Below, one piece after another: positions 10,004 to 21,050 of a stretch of 64,000 bases of DNA; positions within the stretch are counted from its first letter, which is position 1; each line of letters opens with the position of its first letter. Position numbers and translations under genes: made by a program. The DNA comes from Microvelia longipes (taxonomy: Eukaryota; Arthropoda; Insecta; Hemiptera; Veliidae): the NCBI GenBank assembly GCA_018340805.1, contig JACMZG010001870.1, forward strand, positions 22,391,331 through 22,455,330, written 5' to 3'. The notes under the pieces are model-generated. The model was not told the origin of the DNA, made no database searches, and was given only the letters and a program-made list of their open reading frames with translations.

Positions 10004-10651
10004 TCAGCAACTTGATATTTTCACCAAAAGTATTATCAAATGAATATACCAAAGTATTAGACCTATACTTAATTCTAAACCCCCAATAAAATCTAGAGAA
10101 ATGATAAAAGAAGTCACCAATGAAAAAATAATAGAAGGTAAAATCAAGAAAAGTAAAATTTTGGTAAAAGATGATGTATAAAATCCTTGAAAAGATTGTC
10201 TGGGAGAGAAAGACCCTAGAATGATTTGTAAGTCTACCCCTAGAAATAAAATACTACCTAAAATATCAACCCTGCAAAGAAGAATAATCTTCTTAAATAA
10301 TCCACTTTTGGAAAGTAAATAAACAAAAATAATCGCCAGTAAAAATAAATAACAGTCTAAATTAATAAAATTTAAATAAAAACTAAAATTAAAACCTTTC
10401 TTTATAACTTCTGGGTAATAAAATATGTACAGTGTTATCGTGAGTGTTTTCAAAAGCAATCTTTCAGTGATAAGTGCTAAAGTTATATGAAGCAGATACT
10501 TGGTGTTATTTTTAACATGGAAAATAAAGAAGAAATGAGTAAAATTGATTATTATTGTTAAAAATAATATGAATAAGGTAAGGAGATTGAATTTATCGGC
10601 CGATAGTACAGTATTGTTTGCTGCAGACTTTAAAATTTTCCTTGAGATCAC
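10004..10651 (-). CDS. Hydrophobic 215-codon frame in the Gypsy leader
   Basis: An uninterrupted frame between the 5' LTR and gag, in element orientation. It could encode about six membrane segments (around residues 22-46, 52-79, 90-114, 119-146, 163-190 and 193-213), with charged residues in the loops. No family is recognised. Against it being a gene: it contains no ATG codon at all, and the T-rich strand naturally yields Phe/Leu/Ile-rich open frames. For it: its length without a stop, and a possible acceptor (GTGTTTTCAG) just upstream that could feed it by splicing from the leader. Its status is uncertain. Confidence 0.3.
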   Translation of the reverse strand: MISRKILKSAANNTVLSADKFNLLTLFILFLTIIINFTHFFFIFHVKNNTKYLLHITLALITERLLLKTLTITLYIFYYPEVIKKGFNFSFYLNFINLDCYLFLLAIIFVYLLSKSGLFKKIILLCRVDILGSILFLGVDLQIILGSFSPRQSFQGFYTSSFTKILLFLILPSIIFSLVTSFIISLDFIGGLELSIGLILWYIHLIILLVKISSC

Positions 10652-10760
10652 TTTTGAATCACTCTGAAAACACTTATCGACTCTGAGCCTCTAATCAAAC
10701 TAGTCAATAAAAAAGTAACATCAAAAAGAGAACTAAAACAGTACAGAAAGTAAATTTCCA

Positions 10761-10781
10761 GCTCCACGTTGACGGCGCAAC
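10761..10781 (-). other. Probable primer-binding site of the Gypsy element
   Basis: Read in element orientation a few bases after the 5' LTR, the sequence is TTGCGCCGTCAACGTGGAGC. It resembles the TGGCGCC..AACGTGG class of sites complementary to a tRNA 3' end (tRNA-Lys-like). The match is imperfect and the exact tRNA is not established. Confidence 0.5.
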
Positions 10782-10785
10782 TTCT

Positions 10786-12221
10786 TTATAGCGTAGCTAG
10801 AGCCCAACTCAAGTCGGCATAGGGCGTAGGACGACCATTACTTTCTGATATGAGAATCAGACTGTCTATTCTGTTCTCTACAATAAAATTGGACGCCAGG
10901 TTCTTTTAATGGGCAAAGAACCAACCCTAATTTTAGTGATTAAAAAAATAAGGCCAATAAAAGGACGGAAAGGGGGACACCTGACAAAATTTAATCCCAT
11001 GTAAGTTTTGACGAGGAATAAGCTCAGATATATTAAGATAAGCAGATGTATGGTAAAGAAGAAAACAGAAGGTTAATTTCAAGCTAGGAATAGCATGTGT
11101 ATTGTACTTTAAATTAACATTCGATCGTATCCGATCGTTAGTCAGCTTTGCCCAGCGCTTATAATAAAGAAACTGCCCTAAGGTCAGTACAGCCATAAAA
11201 TAAAATTAACTGATGATGAAATAAATAAAATCTTCTGGCTAAAATAAAATATAAAGTTAAAAGTATCCACCGAACTTATTTGGCAGAGAAGTATATCTAT
11301 GAATCTAAGTATGAGGCTGTCTGACTTATTCAAAGAAAACAAAAGGTAATTAAATATATACAAGAAATGAAATAATAATTAATACTCTTAAACTGAATAC
11401 ATTTTTGGTACCTTGGGATCCCATTACAATACATCCTACCGGTGGTCTTCCACCGACCTAGCATTAATTCTGGGCAAGGTTACAGTAATCATGGTCTGGT
11501 TCATAAAATAAAAAAAGGATGCCAAAAGAAGAAATAATCTGTGTCCTAGAGGGGTTACAGCAGGTTGAAGTACACTGGTAGGTGGGGTTACTTTGAAACC
11601 TCTATCATGTCCACCATACCCAAAATTGGTGTATCATATATGGGCAGCAGATTAAATGAATATCAAACCTGACTATTTGTGAGGGATCTCACAAATAACA
11701 TGCAGTAAATTATATTTACAGTGATCCAGAAATCTGGTACCAAAACTTGATAGTAATCTTGGAGTCTAGCCAGCTTTAAAGAAGAGCAAAAGATGAACTT
11801 ATCCTCACTAAACTCCACACTAAGTGTCCCTCTAAATCAATCCACTAAAAGTGTTCACTATTGACTGCCAAAATTAACTAACAGCCAAAAACTTAACTTC
11901 TAACAGGAGGCTTGACCCCTGACCTTATCACACTCTGACCTCTGACCCTGAGGTTCAAACTAGCCAATATAACTAATTAAAAGATTAGAGCTAAAACAAA
12001 ATCGAACCTATTCTAAACAATAAAATAAATCCTAAAAATTAAAGAAAATAATAAAGAGATCAAAACTTCAAGAAAATTCAAAAAAAATAGTCAAACATAT
12101 TTCCCTCCAAATCTTATCTTAGATTGGCGCCAGAATTCAAAATTACTACATTTATACCTCTTACCAATTTAATTACATAATTAAATAATATAAAGGGTAT
12201 ATCCCAAATTAATATGTTACA
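10786..12221 (-). repeat. 5' LTR of the Gypsy element
   Basis: Direct repeat of 2798-4235, about 99% alike by eye. Differences include single-base indels in A or T runs and a few substitutions (for example TATCAGG/TATGAGG and GGTCTCTC/GATCTCAC). It should hold the element's promoter, but no specific promoter motif is claimed. Confidence 0.95.
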
Positions 12222-12697
12222 AAAATATTATTTTTAAATATTTCTGCCATAGCTTTAAGTTTCTTGGACTGATAATTAAGACAAAGTCAAGACAATCTTT
12301 GTTTTAACACACTGATAATTATACTTATTTTAATTTAGGTTGTTTTGTGTTTTTGCCTCTGGTATGTATTGTTTTGAACTCTTACTTAGCTGTTTAAATT
12401 CTCTATTGTGTCTATCAATTTTTTGTAAGTAATAGTTTTCCAATAATTGCTATTATTATTAATACTAATAATTATTATAAATAATAATAATAAAAATTGC
12501 TCACCATGAACCTTTCAAAAACGTTATTTTTTGTGATACGATTTGTTAAATTCTGTCACTCTAACTTATAGTTATAAATAAAATATTCTTTAAGAGTCTA
12601 GGTTATGAAAATCAAGGGGTTCCACAACTTCTACTTACTTCTACTACAACTTCTACTACTTTTTTGGCTGCAAAAGTATGAGCTATGCTCCTATGCA
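12222..12697. other. Intron 6, AT-rich, nothing recognised
   Basis: Sequence beyond the retrotransposon, with short AAT/TAT-rich runs near 12450-12500 and a small TACTTCTAC repeat near 12625-12660. Confidence 0.6.
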
Positions 12698-13114
12698 TGG
12701 CAATACGTCAAAGTATAGAGCCTTTAAAATATCTAGTGGGCTTTAAGGTGCTATGATACCATGAACCTACAATTCATTTAAAGTAGGCTAGGATCTTTTG
12801 GGTCTCTGAGGTACACAAGAGGCCGAGAAACGTTTTTAAGCTAAAAGGCCTTGGAAGCTAATGTATATTCTCGTATTTGCTTCCATTCTATTCAGATAAA
12901 CTGAATGGCAATACGTCAAAGTATAGAGCCTTTAAAATATCTAGTGGGCTTTAAGGTGCTATGATACCATGAACCTACAATTCATTTAAAGTAGGCTAGG
13001 ATCTTTTGGGGTCTCTGAGGTACACAAGAGGCCGAGAAACGTTTTTAAGCTAAAAGGCCTTGGAAGCTAATGTATATTCTCGTATTTGCTTCCATTCTGT
13101 TCAGATAAACTGAA
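12698..13114. repeat. 208-bp tandem duplication
   Basis: The unit starting TGGCAATACGTCAAAGTATA occurs at 12698 and again at 12906. The copies differ by only a G-run length (TTTTGGG/TTTTGGGG) and about one substitution. It lies in intron 6 and is non-coding. Confidence 0.95.
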
Positions 13115-13588
13115 GTCAACTATGTGATACCGCAAATCTTATGATTACCCAAGACTTGAGTGCTTTGTTTTATTCTTCTTGTTGGATTAGTACTTACGCT
13201 GGACACTCTATACATTTTGCTACAGTTAGTTTCAAGCCCAGAAAAATCCAATTTTATTTTGCAGCTTTTCTGAACAGTACTTTAGTATAAATATTATTTA
13301 ATTTTATATGGTGGCTAAGAAGCTTCTCAAACTTTTTATTTACAATATCTTGAATAACATACAATACATTGCTTTCTCTTACAACATGATAACGGCCAGG
13401 ATAGTTTAAATAATAGCATAGTAACCACAAACTAAATGAAAGTATCAATACGTTAGTCTATTGTTAATTAATTTAAAGTTTATTACTTTCCCTCGTTTAT
13501 ACCAGAGGTATATAGAAAAATTATTGAGTTAAAAATCTTGAACATTAAGGGACAACCTTTTCCTGTTTAATGGTTTCAAAAAATTTAC

Positions 13589-13725
13589 CTTGATTAGTCT
13601 GAACATGCCCATTGCCACTGCCTTCAAACTCGATGTCTTCGTCATCAGTAAGCAAATTAATAGGAGGTTCTTTGCTAGCTGATATTATTTTCCTTTCAGG
13701 CCATCTTAATTCCTCCGATGAAATT
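13589..13725 (-). CDS. Exon 6: acidic linker with Ser-Gly site
   Basis: The 137-nt exon has acceptor CTTTATTTCAG and donor AAG|GTAAAT, with one base at each end joining its neighbours in frame. It encodes SEELRWPERK, then a linker with INLLTDDEDIEFEGSGNG. A Ser-Gly dipeptide directly after a run of Asp/Glu is the usual signal for glycosaminoglycan (heparan or chondroitin sulphate) attachment. There are no cysteines, so it is likely an extended spacer between the TSPN domain and the second TSP1 repeat. The glycan assignment is inference from the motif. Confidence 0.87.
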
Positions 13726-13805
13726 CTGAAATAAAGTTTGAAATAAATAAATTTAGTCAGAACTGTTAACTTCCTCACTTTTCAATCAGTCATTTGGAGG
13801 AAAAA

Positions 13806-14005
13806 ATCTTTTTCTTTGATCAATCAAGTGCCTGGATGGGTGACCGTTGGAAGTAAAACAAATGTAGTTACTGTTTGAGGACGATCGAAGCGAGTCTAGT
13901 TGCAGTATAAATATAACAAATTGTATATTCTGGGGACAAGGGAAGCGAGACTGATGTAGGGAGGATGAGCGTAGCGAATCCGATGCGACGAGGAAAAGTT
14001 TACTT
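13806..14005 (+). repeat. Dispersed repeat with GCGAAGCGAG motifs
   Basis: Holds GATGGGTGACCGTTGG, GACGATCGAAGCGAGTC, GGGAAGCGAGACT, GAGCGTAGCGAATCCG and CGAGGAAAAGTT. The same series recurs in order at 33445-33560 and 48000-48150. The family is unnamed here. Confidence 0.6.
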
Positions 14006-14159
14006 AAATTAATATTTCATTTATATTAATAAAAAGGCATTTCATAAAAAGTAATCAGAGATTTTCTCAAATAGGCTAATATTTTGAGCACAGCGTTGGG
14101 GTTATCTACTAGTTTTTGCATGGTCCAGGGACATTTATTATTAGTTGTTGATTTATTAC

Positions 14160-14281
14160 GTTTTATGTTTATGCGGTCTAGCTGCTTCCAACAGAGGGTC
14201 TAAGACTGGAGTTACGTTGGTACTGCACTGCTGGGCCACTCCTCCTGGATCACCCACTATAACCATTTGCTCCAATTCACC
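14160..14281 (-). CDS. Exon 5: C-terminal part of the TSPN domain
   Basis: The 122-nt exon has acceptor CTGTTGGCAG and donor AAC|GTAATA, and follows exon 4 in phase 0. It encodes GELEQMVIVGDPGGVAQQC, the typical closing strand of a thrombospondin-N domain (G-x-L-x-x-x-x-I-x-x-DP ... QC), then STNVTPVLDPLLEAARPHK. NVT is a potential N-glycosylation site. The cysteine probably pairs with the one in exon 4, as in the family. Overlapping frames on the plus strand are shadows. Confidence 0.9.
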
Positions 14282-14875
14282 CTGCCAACAGAAACAGGTA
14301 AATGTAATTTTATACATTAGGCTTTTCGCTTTCTCTTTCAGAGAAAAGTAGGATTTAGGTCCACAAAAATTTAAAATATTGTTGGTTTTAAAAAATTCAA
14401 ATAATTTAATATGGAAATTTAAAATCTTTCTCTGCATAGTTTAAGCTTTTATTCAGTGAGAGGATTTGAAACTCGAATAACATTTAAAACTTAATACTGA
14501 TAGATTTAATGACAGTATAGTCTCCTCATAATATAGTCATGCTCTGTCACACAAGAAATCATTCTTCATTAGTTGAGAGCTTGCAATTGTTCTAACTTGC
14601 TTACGAGTAAGAGCAGACAGAAACAGTCTAGTTTACAGAGTTATAAATATCTCTGTAAGCTAATTTTCTAAATGGTCTCTTCAACTTGTTACTGTGTTAA
14701 TTGTAACCCACTTAATACCGTGGGTAAATAAAGTATTGTGTTCACCTTACAAATTAAAAAACGAGATTTCATCATAGATCAAGTATAAGATTAAATTCAT
14801 TGTTACATTGATTGAATTATTTTGATAAATTAAGACTTAAAAATAGATAATTAAACAGTCATTTTAATAGCTTAC

Positions 14876-14999
14876 AGAAAATAAATATCCAATAACTAGG
14901 TCAGCATCGTCTGGAATGTCTAACGAATTTTTCTTGAGTATATCTGTACTGACCCATCTACAGTCGAAGTAACTTCTTACTGAGCTGTCGTCCTGGATC
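14876..14999 (-). CDS. Exon 4: TSPN domain, central strands
   Basis: The 124-nt exon has acceptor TTATGTTTTAG and donor TCT|GTAAGC. It encodes IQDDSSVRSYFDCRWVSTD, then LDIPDDADLVIGYLFS. In laminin-G/TSPN folds this stretch carries the strand with the disulphide cysteine (FDCRWV) and the strand before the closing GELEQ block of exon 5. Phases match both neighbours (GG + G upstream, phase 0 downstream). Confidence 0.88.
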
Positions 15000-16683
15000 C
15001 TAAAACATAAGATTTTATTAAAAGGCTGTTTTACTGACTCAAAGTTTGTAAGGCTGATTTATTTCTAAAGATGTTTAAGTTACGCAGGCGCTGTAAAACA
15101 AATATTATTCAAAGATAAATTTGCTATCTATATAAGAAAATGTCGATTTATTTACATGTATCATACGTAAACAGGATTTTATTAATTTTAAGTAAGAGCA
15201 TGTTTCGTTTTAATTTTGAAACAATTTATCTTTGTTTCTAACTTTTACCGATAAATAGCAGTTTATGTAAATGATGACAAAAGGATAGAAGCAATTGTTA
15301 AAAGTGTTATAACAGGAATTATTATAAGAACCTGTTCATCCGTTCTTAGGATGTATTATTCCACTGTCGACTGTCACAGTTAAAAACTCGGTTGGTAACC
15401 TTGATTTATATGTCATTAAATGAAAATATTGTTCAACTATCTATCATCTCAGTTATCCATTGGGAACCTTAATTTTCTATATTATCTTTGCCAAGGGGTC
15501 AATGTTTTTTAGCCGTTCGACTTTTATTGTTAAAGAATTGGTTATTGTAACAGACACTAAACCTCAAACTTCTTTTGACCAGCACCTTTTACTTTGTTTC
15601 AAATATTTATTAAAAATTAATTTAACAAGCCTCACATTTAACAAGAACTCACTCTTCTAACTAAGGAATAACGTAAATTTTTTGTTTAAAGTATATATTT
15701 ATTTATTTTAATAAAATTTTATTGTTTAAAAATATTTTGCAAATATCTTTGAATTCACTGAAGTGAAAACTCTTCACTATTAGTATAATACAATTTTTGT
15801 AAAGATTAATATTTTATTCTAAAAAATGATGTAGGTAGAATGATTTTAAGTTCAAGAAAAATCAAGTCAAGTACGATTCCTAACTCTTGAATTAAGGAGT
15901 AGACGAGAAATATAGATAATGAGGGGAAAAGACCGATGAGTAGAGAAATGAAAATAGATGAGGTTTTTTATTGTGAAAGTATAATGGAAAAGGACACTCA
16001 ACAATGATTGTTCTAAGTTTGATTCTCCGATTGTCGAGTCTCTCTCTTGATTATGTCCTTTAGATTTTCTAGATTGGTTCAAAAAGGTTAAAGGATTTTT
16101 TTTCTGAAAAACTGGACTGAAACTGTAGGCTCTCGGTCACGTTTCGTGCTGACTCCATGATCTAGCCACTTTAAGAATTTCCCCCTTTTTTCTACCACAG
16201 TCAATTCTCTAGAGACACAATCAGCAAACCTCAAATTAAATTTAACCTACTAAAAAAAGTCTTTTTTTCTTTTTTTTGTATCTTAATTTTATCATTTGTC
16301 GTTTATTCAATTGTTTAATTTAATTAAACGCGTAAACTAGACGTAAACTGATCTCGTTTTGTAAATTCAGAATGTTATGTTCTTTATTTAATAATGACTT
16401 AAGTAAATTTCAAGTATTCTTGAAATATTTTTTTAGATGCGCACATACTTTGAGATAAGAGATAGGATTACAGAATTAGATAAGTACGCTCTTCTCGCTA
16501 TAACTCATGTTTCATATCAAGTTAAAATTAAAGATAATTAAGGGCATAAAACTACTTCAAAATTAAGTATAATAATGCGAATTTTAAATTTACAATTTAC
16601 TAAAAAAAATCTTGCGAATTTTTAAACCATCATTTTAGTTAAATTTTGTGTTTAACTACTTTTGAATTAACTTTGAATCATTC
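15000..16683. other. Intron 3, distal part
   Basis: AT-rich intron. No domain-like frame, repeat family or RNA gene was recognised. Short open frames here are chance. Confidence 0.55.
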
Positions 16684-16801
16684 CAGGCCCGTAGGCAGCC
16701 AAAATTTGTAAGATGGGGGGGGGGGGGGGCAAAATCAATCATCTATAAGAGAATTCTACTTCGTCAGAGAGGCAGTTAGCCCCTACCTGGATACGGGCCT
16801 G
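16684..16801. mobile_element. Short MITE with CAGGCCCGTA ends and a G-run
   Basis: Begins CAGGCCCGTA and ends TACGGGCCTG (10-bp perfect inverted ends), 118 bp, with a run of about 15 G in the middle. The flanks ATCATTC and ATCATTT may be a target duplication. It is non-coding. Similar G-run elements are widespread in animal genomes, from family knowledge. Confidence 0.55.
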
Positions 16802-18228
16802 ATCATTTCCTTTTAATATTGAAAAATCGGTGAGTTTTTTACAGTCAGGTTTGAAGAATTCAACTTCACATACATTTTAAAAGATAAAGTATGAAGGTGT
16901 ATAAGCAGAAATCACATAATTAAATGAGCTAACTTTCCAATTGATTGCGATACGTTGATAAGATTACAAATGATTGCAAATGTTTAAGTATATAGAGTAT
17001 ATATTGTCTATTTTCCGACGTACGTCGATGCGATGTCACGTAAAGAATCTTTTACTATGAAATCAACAGTAAGTCTGTCGGTAATAATTGAAAATAAACT
17101 AAAAAACGGAGGCGGCGGGTAAGCTGGAATCTCACACGAGGATGTAAAACAAATATTTTTCTCTCTTGTTTTGGAGCGCTTGTGTCGAAGTTAGAAGTTG
17201 CACGGTTATACCGCTAGAATATGCGGATATGCAAATTTTAAAAAGTATAATCATAATGATTAAATATTAAAACTTTTGATGAAAAAAACAAAATACTCTT
17301 TTGGTAAAATCAGTACTATTTTTATGTAGACATATCAAGTGCTCTAAAGAACTTATGATTAATTGTATTCTCCTTAATATATATTTTATCCATCTACATT
17401 CCATTTCACGGCTTCAGTGCTTGGTATCGGTATGTAAATTACACGATTTTGTATAGGCAACTAATATAAAATAAGTATAAAAAAGTGATGTTTAAAGAAA
17501 GTATTTTTTGAAAATACATATCTCTGCTACCACTTTGTCTTTGAAATTGAGTTCAAATGTTGATAAGCTTAACCAGATAAACCAATCTAAGAAAAGTAAT
17601 ATTTTGTTTATAAAACTTCATTGTAAAAAAATAATTTGGAAGGAAGCCAACGTTATTGAAGAAACAACAACGACTGTAGCTAGTCAAAGATTATATTTTC
17701 AACAATGGACAAAAGTAAATCTAAATAGCTTCTTGTACTTAGTAAGTCTAGTCTCAGACTTATAGTAGGACAGTAGGACTTCTAACTAGATACTGCTTCC
17801 TTAATTAAGTCTGTTGTTGACATCAAGCTCTAATGAAGGTAATCGAGAGCCCCATATGTGTTATATATGATTTCACTCAGGAAGAAATCAATCATTCATT
17901 ATTTGGAAACGTTTAAAGGGGTGTAAAGTTTAAAATTTAAATATTTGGAACAGTAGGGCTACACGAGGAGAAACTGCTAAGAAAAAGATAGTACTTTAAT
18001 CTATTGTAATGAGGTTTGACCAGGATAAAATAGTAAATGTATAGATGGATTATTTCAGAGTTAATGAAAAAGATTCAAAGATGTGCTCTACTCGCCCAGA
18101 CTTGACGAGCTCTTACTATAAGAGTTTTTTTTTATTCTAAACTTTTACTATAAACTTGCCCATAAGAATATTCGAACCAAAATACTTAAATAATTTTGAT
18201 TCCCTTGCAGATCGGGGCAAACGCAACT
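16802..18228. other. Intron 3, nothing recognised
   Basis: AT-rich. An 85-codon frame at 17508-17765 has no recognisable similarity and no splice context. Confidence 0.5.
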
Positions 18229-18436
18229 ATATATACAGGGTGTTTCATATAAAGTGTCCACCAGAAAAGGAGGTGATAGTACTCCTCAAAAGGAACAAAA
18301 AATGTCCTATAATATAAACCCCGATCTCCAACCGTTTTCCCACAAGGTCAAATTTAATATTTAAAAAAAATATTTGACCTCACATCATAAAATTGTTAAT
18401 AGGGATTTAACTATTCTAGCTAGAAAGGCGAAATCA
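18229..18436 (+). repeat. ACAGGGTGTTTCATAT dispersed repeat, copy 1
   Basis: Starts ACAGGGTGTTTCATATAAAG and matches 28129-28338 over about 200 bases with scattered differences. The ACAGGGTG start is typical of a transposon terminus. This copy runs into an (AT)n array. Confidence 0.7.
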
Positions 18437-18692
<256 letters not shown>

Positions 18693-19028
18693 CTTAGAAG
18701 AGGGCCTAACGATGCATCTTTCTGATTGGCGACAGTTTATAGTCTATTGCTCTTCTTTTGGTATTTTAATTTGTTGTTTTCTTTTTATTATCTTTTACTG
18801 TAGATGAATATAAAAATAATATTGCTTTCACCCTAAAAATTCAAAACTAATATTTCACATGAATCTTCGTTTTTTAATTTTTCACTGGTTTTCATGGTGC
18901 TATTTGTTTAATTGTGTCATATGAGTTATGAAACTCTCGCTGTGTTCATCCTTGAAAGCTAAAACCCTGCTAAACAACTTAGGTCTAGCTGAAATTATTT
19001 TAATAACTCCACAGAGAATCATCTTTAC

Positions 19029-19207
19029 CCTAAAGCAAGGTGATGCCACTTTCCATCATTTAATTGTGCTGGTATAAGAACAGATTGAGTTCCGTTCGGT
19101 CCCGAATGCACCATTTTAATGGCATCTGATCCAGCTAATTCCACAGCAAAATAGCATTCTTCTCTTCTCCGAGACTTGAGACTTACTAAAGTTCCACCTC
19201 CAACTTT
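19029..19207 (-). CDS. Exon 3: TSPN domain, core strands
   Basis: The 179-nt exon has acceptor CTGTTGTTGTACAG and donor AGG|GTAAAG. It begins in phase 0 and ends with two bases completed by exon 4. It encodes KVGGGTLVSLKSRRREECYF, then AVELAGSDAIKMVHSG and LNDGKWHHLALG. L-x-D-G-x-W-H-H-L-A-L is the hallmark strand of TSPN/laminin-G domains, and the GTLVSL strand precedes it as expected. NGT is a potential N-glycosylation site. TSPN domains are extracellular and often bind heparin or integrins. Confidence 0.93.
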
Positions 19208-20616
19208 CTGTACAACAACAGAACATCAATATTATTATCTAAATTTAGATTTAGGTTCTATAACATAAGGTTCTATAACAACATTTTTCAATAAGGAAGT
19301 TTCGTATGCGCAATTGCAAAATATAATTTTTCTATGGTTTTTACTTTTGCCTACTTATACCGTAGGTATAAAAAGTATTTTTTGCACTACAATTAATTCT
19401 GATATTAAATAAAAAATAAACATTAGGATTTTACTTGAATTATCCGTCTCAAGTGTTTTAAGACCTCTTAAAACTAACGTCTTAAAATTAACGTCTGTAT
19501 TTGAGAGTAGGTATACATGTACGTTCTTCTTAAAACGGTTAGAAGATAAGACTATACCTCCCAGTCAAAAAGTTGCCCTAGGTAGTCACACAACACTTTT
19601 AACTGAAATGAATAGAAAATTCCTTGTTCAATACACATGACCATAGATATACAAAATTTGTCTATCGATAGGCATGACATCAGTCTAATAAAAAAAGCCG
19701 TGGCGATTGTTATGTCTGTTATAGGTCTATAATCTATGGGTCATAGATATAGGCACTCTCATAAAAATACCTTGTCGATACACACAATTAACAATTAACG
19801 AAAAACACCCCAAACGTGAATTTAAAAAACTATCAAAATTTTCCCAAAAATGTAACCCCATTTCTAGTGAACAATGTTTCTAATCTCTAAATAAATCAAT
19901 TTTAACCCTATTTAAATTCTAATTTGAGTTAACATTCTCTTTTACTCTTCAAACAGTAATTAGGCTAATATGTTCAACTTTCTTCTTATAAAGATTTAAA
20001 ACAGGAATTACTTAATATAAACTTCTCAGAGGGAACCATGAAATTTAAATATTCCATAAAAAGTGTACTACAATACCCCAACACTGTAGTGCTAATATTA
20101 CTATAGTACTAAGTCGTTTATTAATAATAAGCCTTTAATAAGTATTAATTATTAAAGGCTTATCATTAATAAACATCTTTTTCATCATGGCATTTTATTA
20201 TAGTATACTTTAGTATTATTATTATTGTATATTCATTTATTAAGTATTTACATGAGAATAGTTAATCAAAGAATTTGTACTTGAAAGTCAGCTTTGAGGA
20301 ACGAAAAATATTTTTCCCCTAAATTCTTATAAAGGTATCATTACTTTTACTTTTTCACATCTAACTAGATTTGTTATATAGGAAATGTATTAAGTTCTTC
20401 CTGAAAACCCAAAACCAAGGTTTTATCATATTTTTTAATCCGTTTCAGGCACTTTTAGAGTTCTTTTTAAGTTACAAATAAATTCATAGGAGTTCATTGA
20501 ATAAAAGTTATCGGCAACAATATATATTTATTGATGCGATACAAAAAAAAGTTTAGTTTGCTTACGCTAGTCAAAAAATTAACAATTACAACGTAATTAA
20601 GTGATAATTTATCTCT
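19208..20616. other. Intron 2, with one hairpin and a repeat remnant
   Basis: Near 19366-19500 is a decayed copy of the TATACCGTAGGTATA ... TTTTAAGACCTC repeat family. A long AT-rich hairpin lies at 20110-20174, with GTTTATTAATAATAAGCC and its near-complement as arms. Nothing else was recognised. Confidence 0.55.
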
Positions 20617-20629
20617 ATATATATATATA

Positions 20630-20682
<53 letters not shown>
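20617..20682. repeat. (AT)n microsatellite
   Basis: About 66 bases of AT dinucleotides with one interruption. Confidence 0.95.
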
Positions 20683-20684
<2 letters not shown>

Positions 20685-20934
20685 ATGAAAACAGAAAATA
20701 CTAGTCGTATTTAATAAAACATGAAAGATAATAATAATAACTTACAGAGGGTGTAAATATAGGTTTTGTGGAGTTTTGAAAATTTTCGACATACGTCTTC
20801 GTTGGTCTGTAGAGAAAAGAAGTTCCCGAGTAGCTCGGAAACTTCCTCCAGCCTCTCTCAAGTCAACAAAACTATGCTAACCCTAATAATTGTATCAATA
20901 ATTGTTGTTGTATTTTTCAATACAAAGTGTCAAA

Positions 20935-21050
20935 AAAAGAGGTCGAGCGTAGCGGGTCTCTAAGTTCCCTTAAGGTCTTTTTCAACATAACATTCTATGG
21001 ACAAGCGAAGCAAGTCCGAAGTTCTTAGGAAAAGTTCCGAGGTACCTTGT
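20935..21050 (+). repeat. GCGAAGCGAG-type dispersed repeat
   Basis: Contains GAGCGTAGCGGGTC, ACAAGCGAAGCAAGTCCG and GGAAAAGTTCCGAGGTACC, the same words as in the repeats at 13806-14005 and 33440-33570. Confidence 0.5.

Larger units (their letters stand above)
2798..12221 (-). mobile_element. Ty3/Gypsy LTR retrotransposon, near-full-length
   Basis: A 9.4-kb element in minus orientation: 5' LTR 10786-12221, primer site near 10761-10781, a 1.7-kb leader, gag 7530-9069, pol (protease, RT, RNase H, integrase in Ty3/Gypsy order) 4374-7372, and 3' LTR 2798-4235. In element orientation the LTR begins TGTAACATATTAA. No env frame fits between pol and the 3' LTR. An exact target duplication was not found. 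The element lies inside intron 6 of the host gene in sense orientation. Its LTRs differ at roughly a dozen sites over 1.43 kb, mostly single-base indels, so the insertion is young, although gag and pol carry several one-base frameshifts. Confidence 0.93.
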
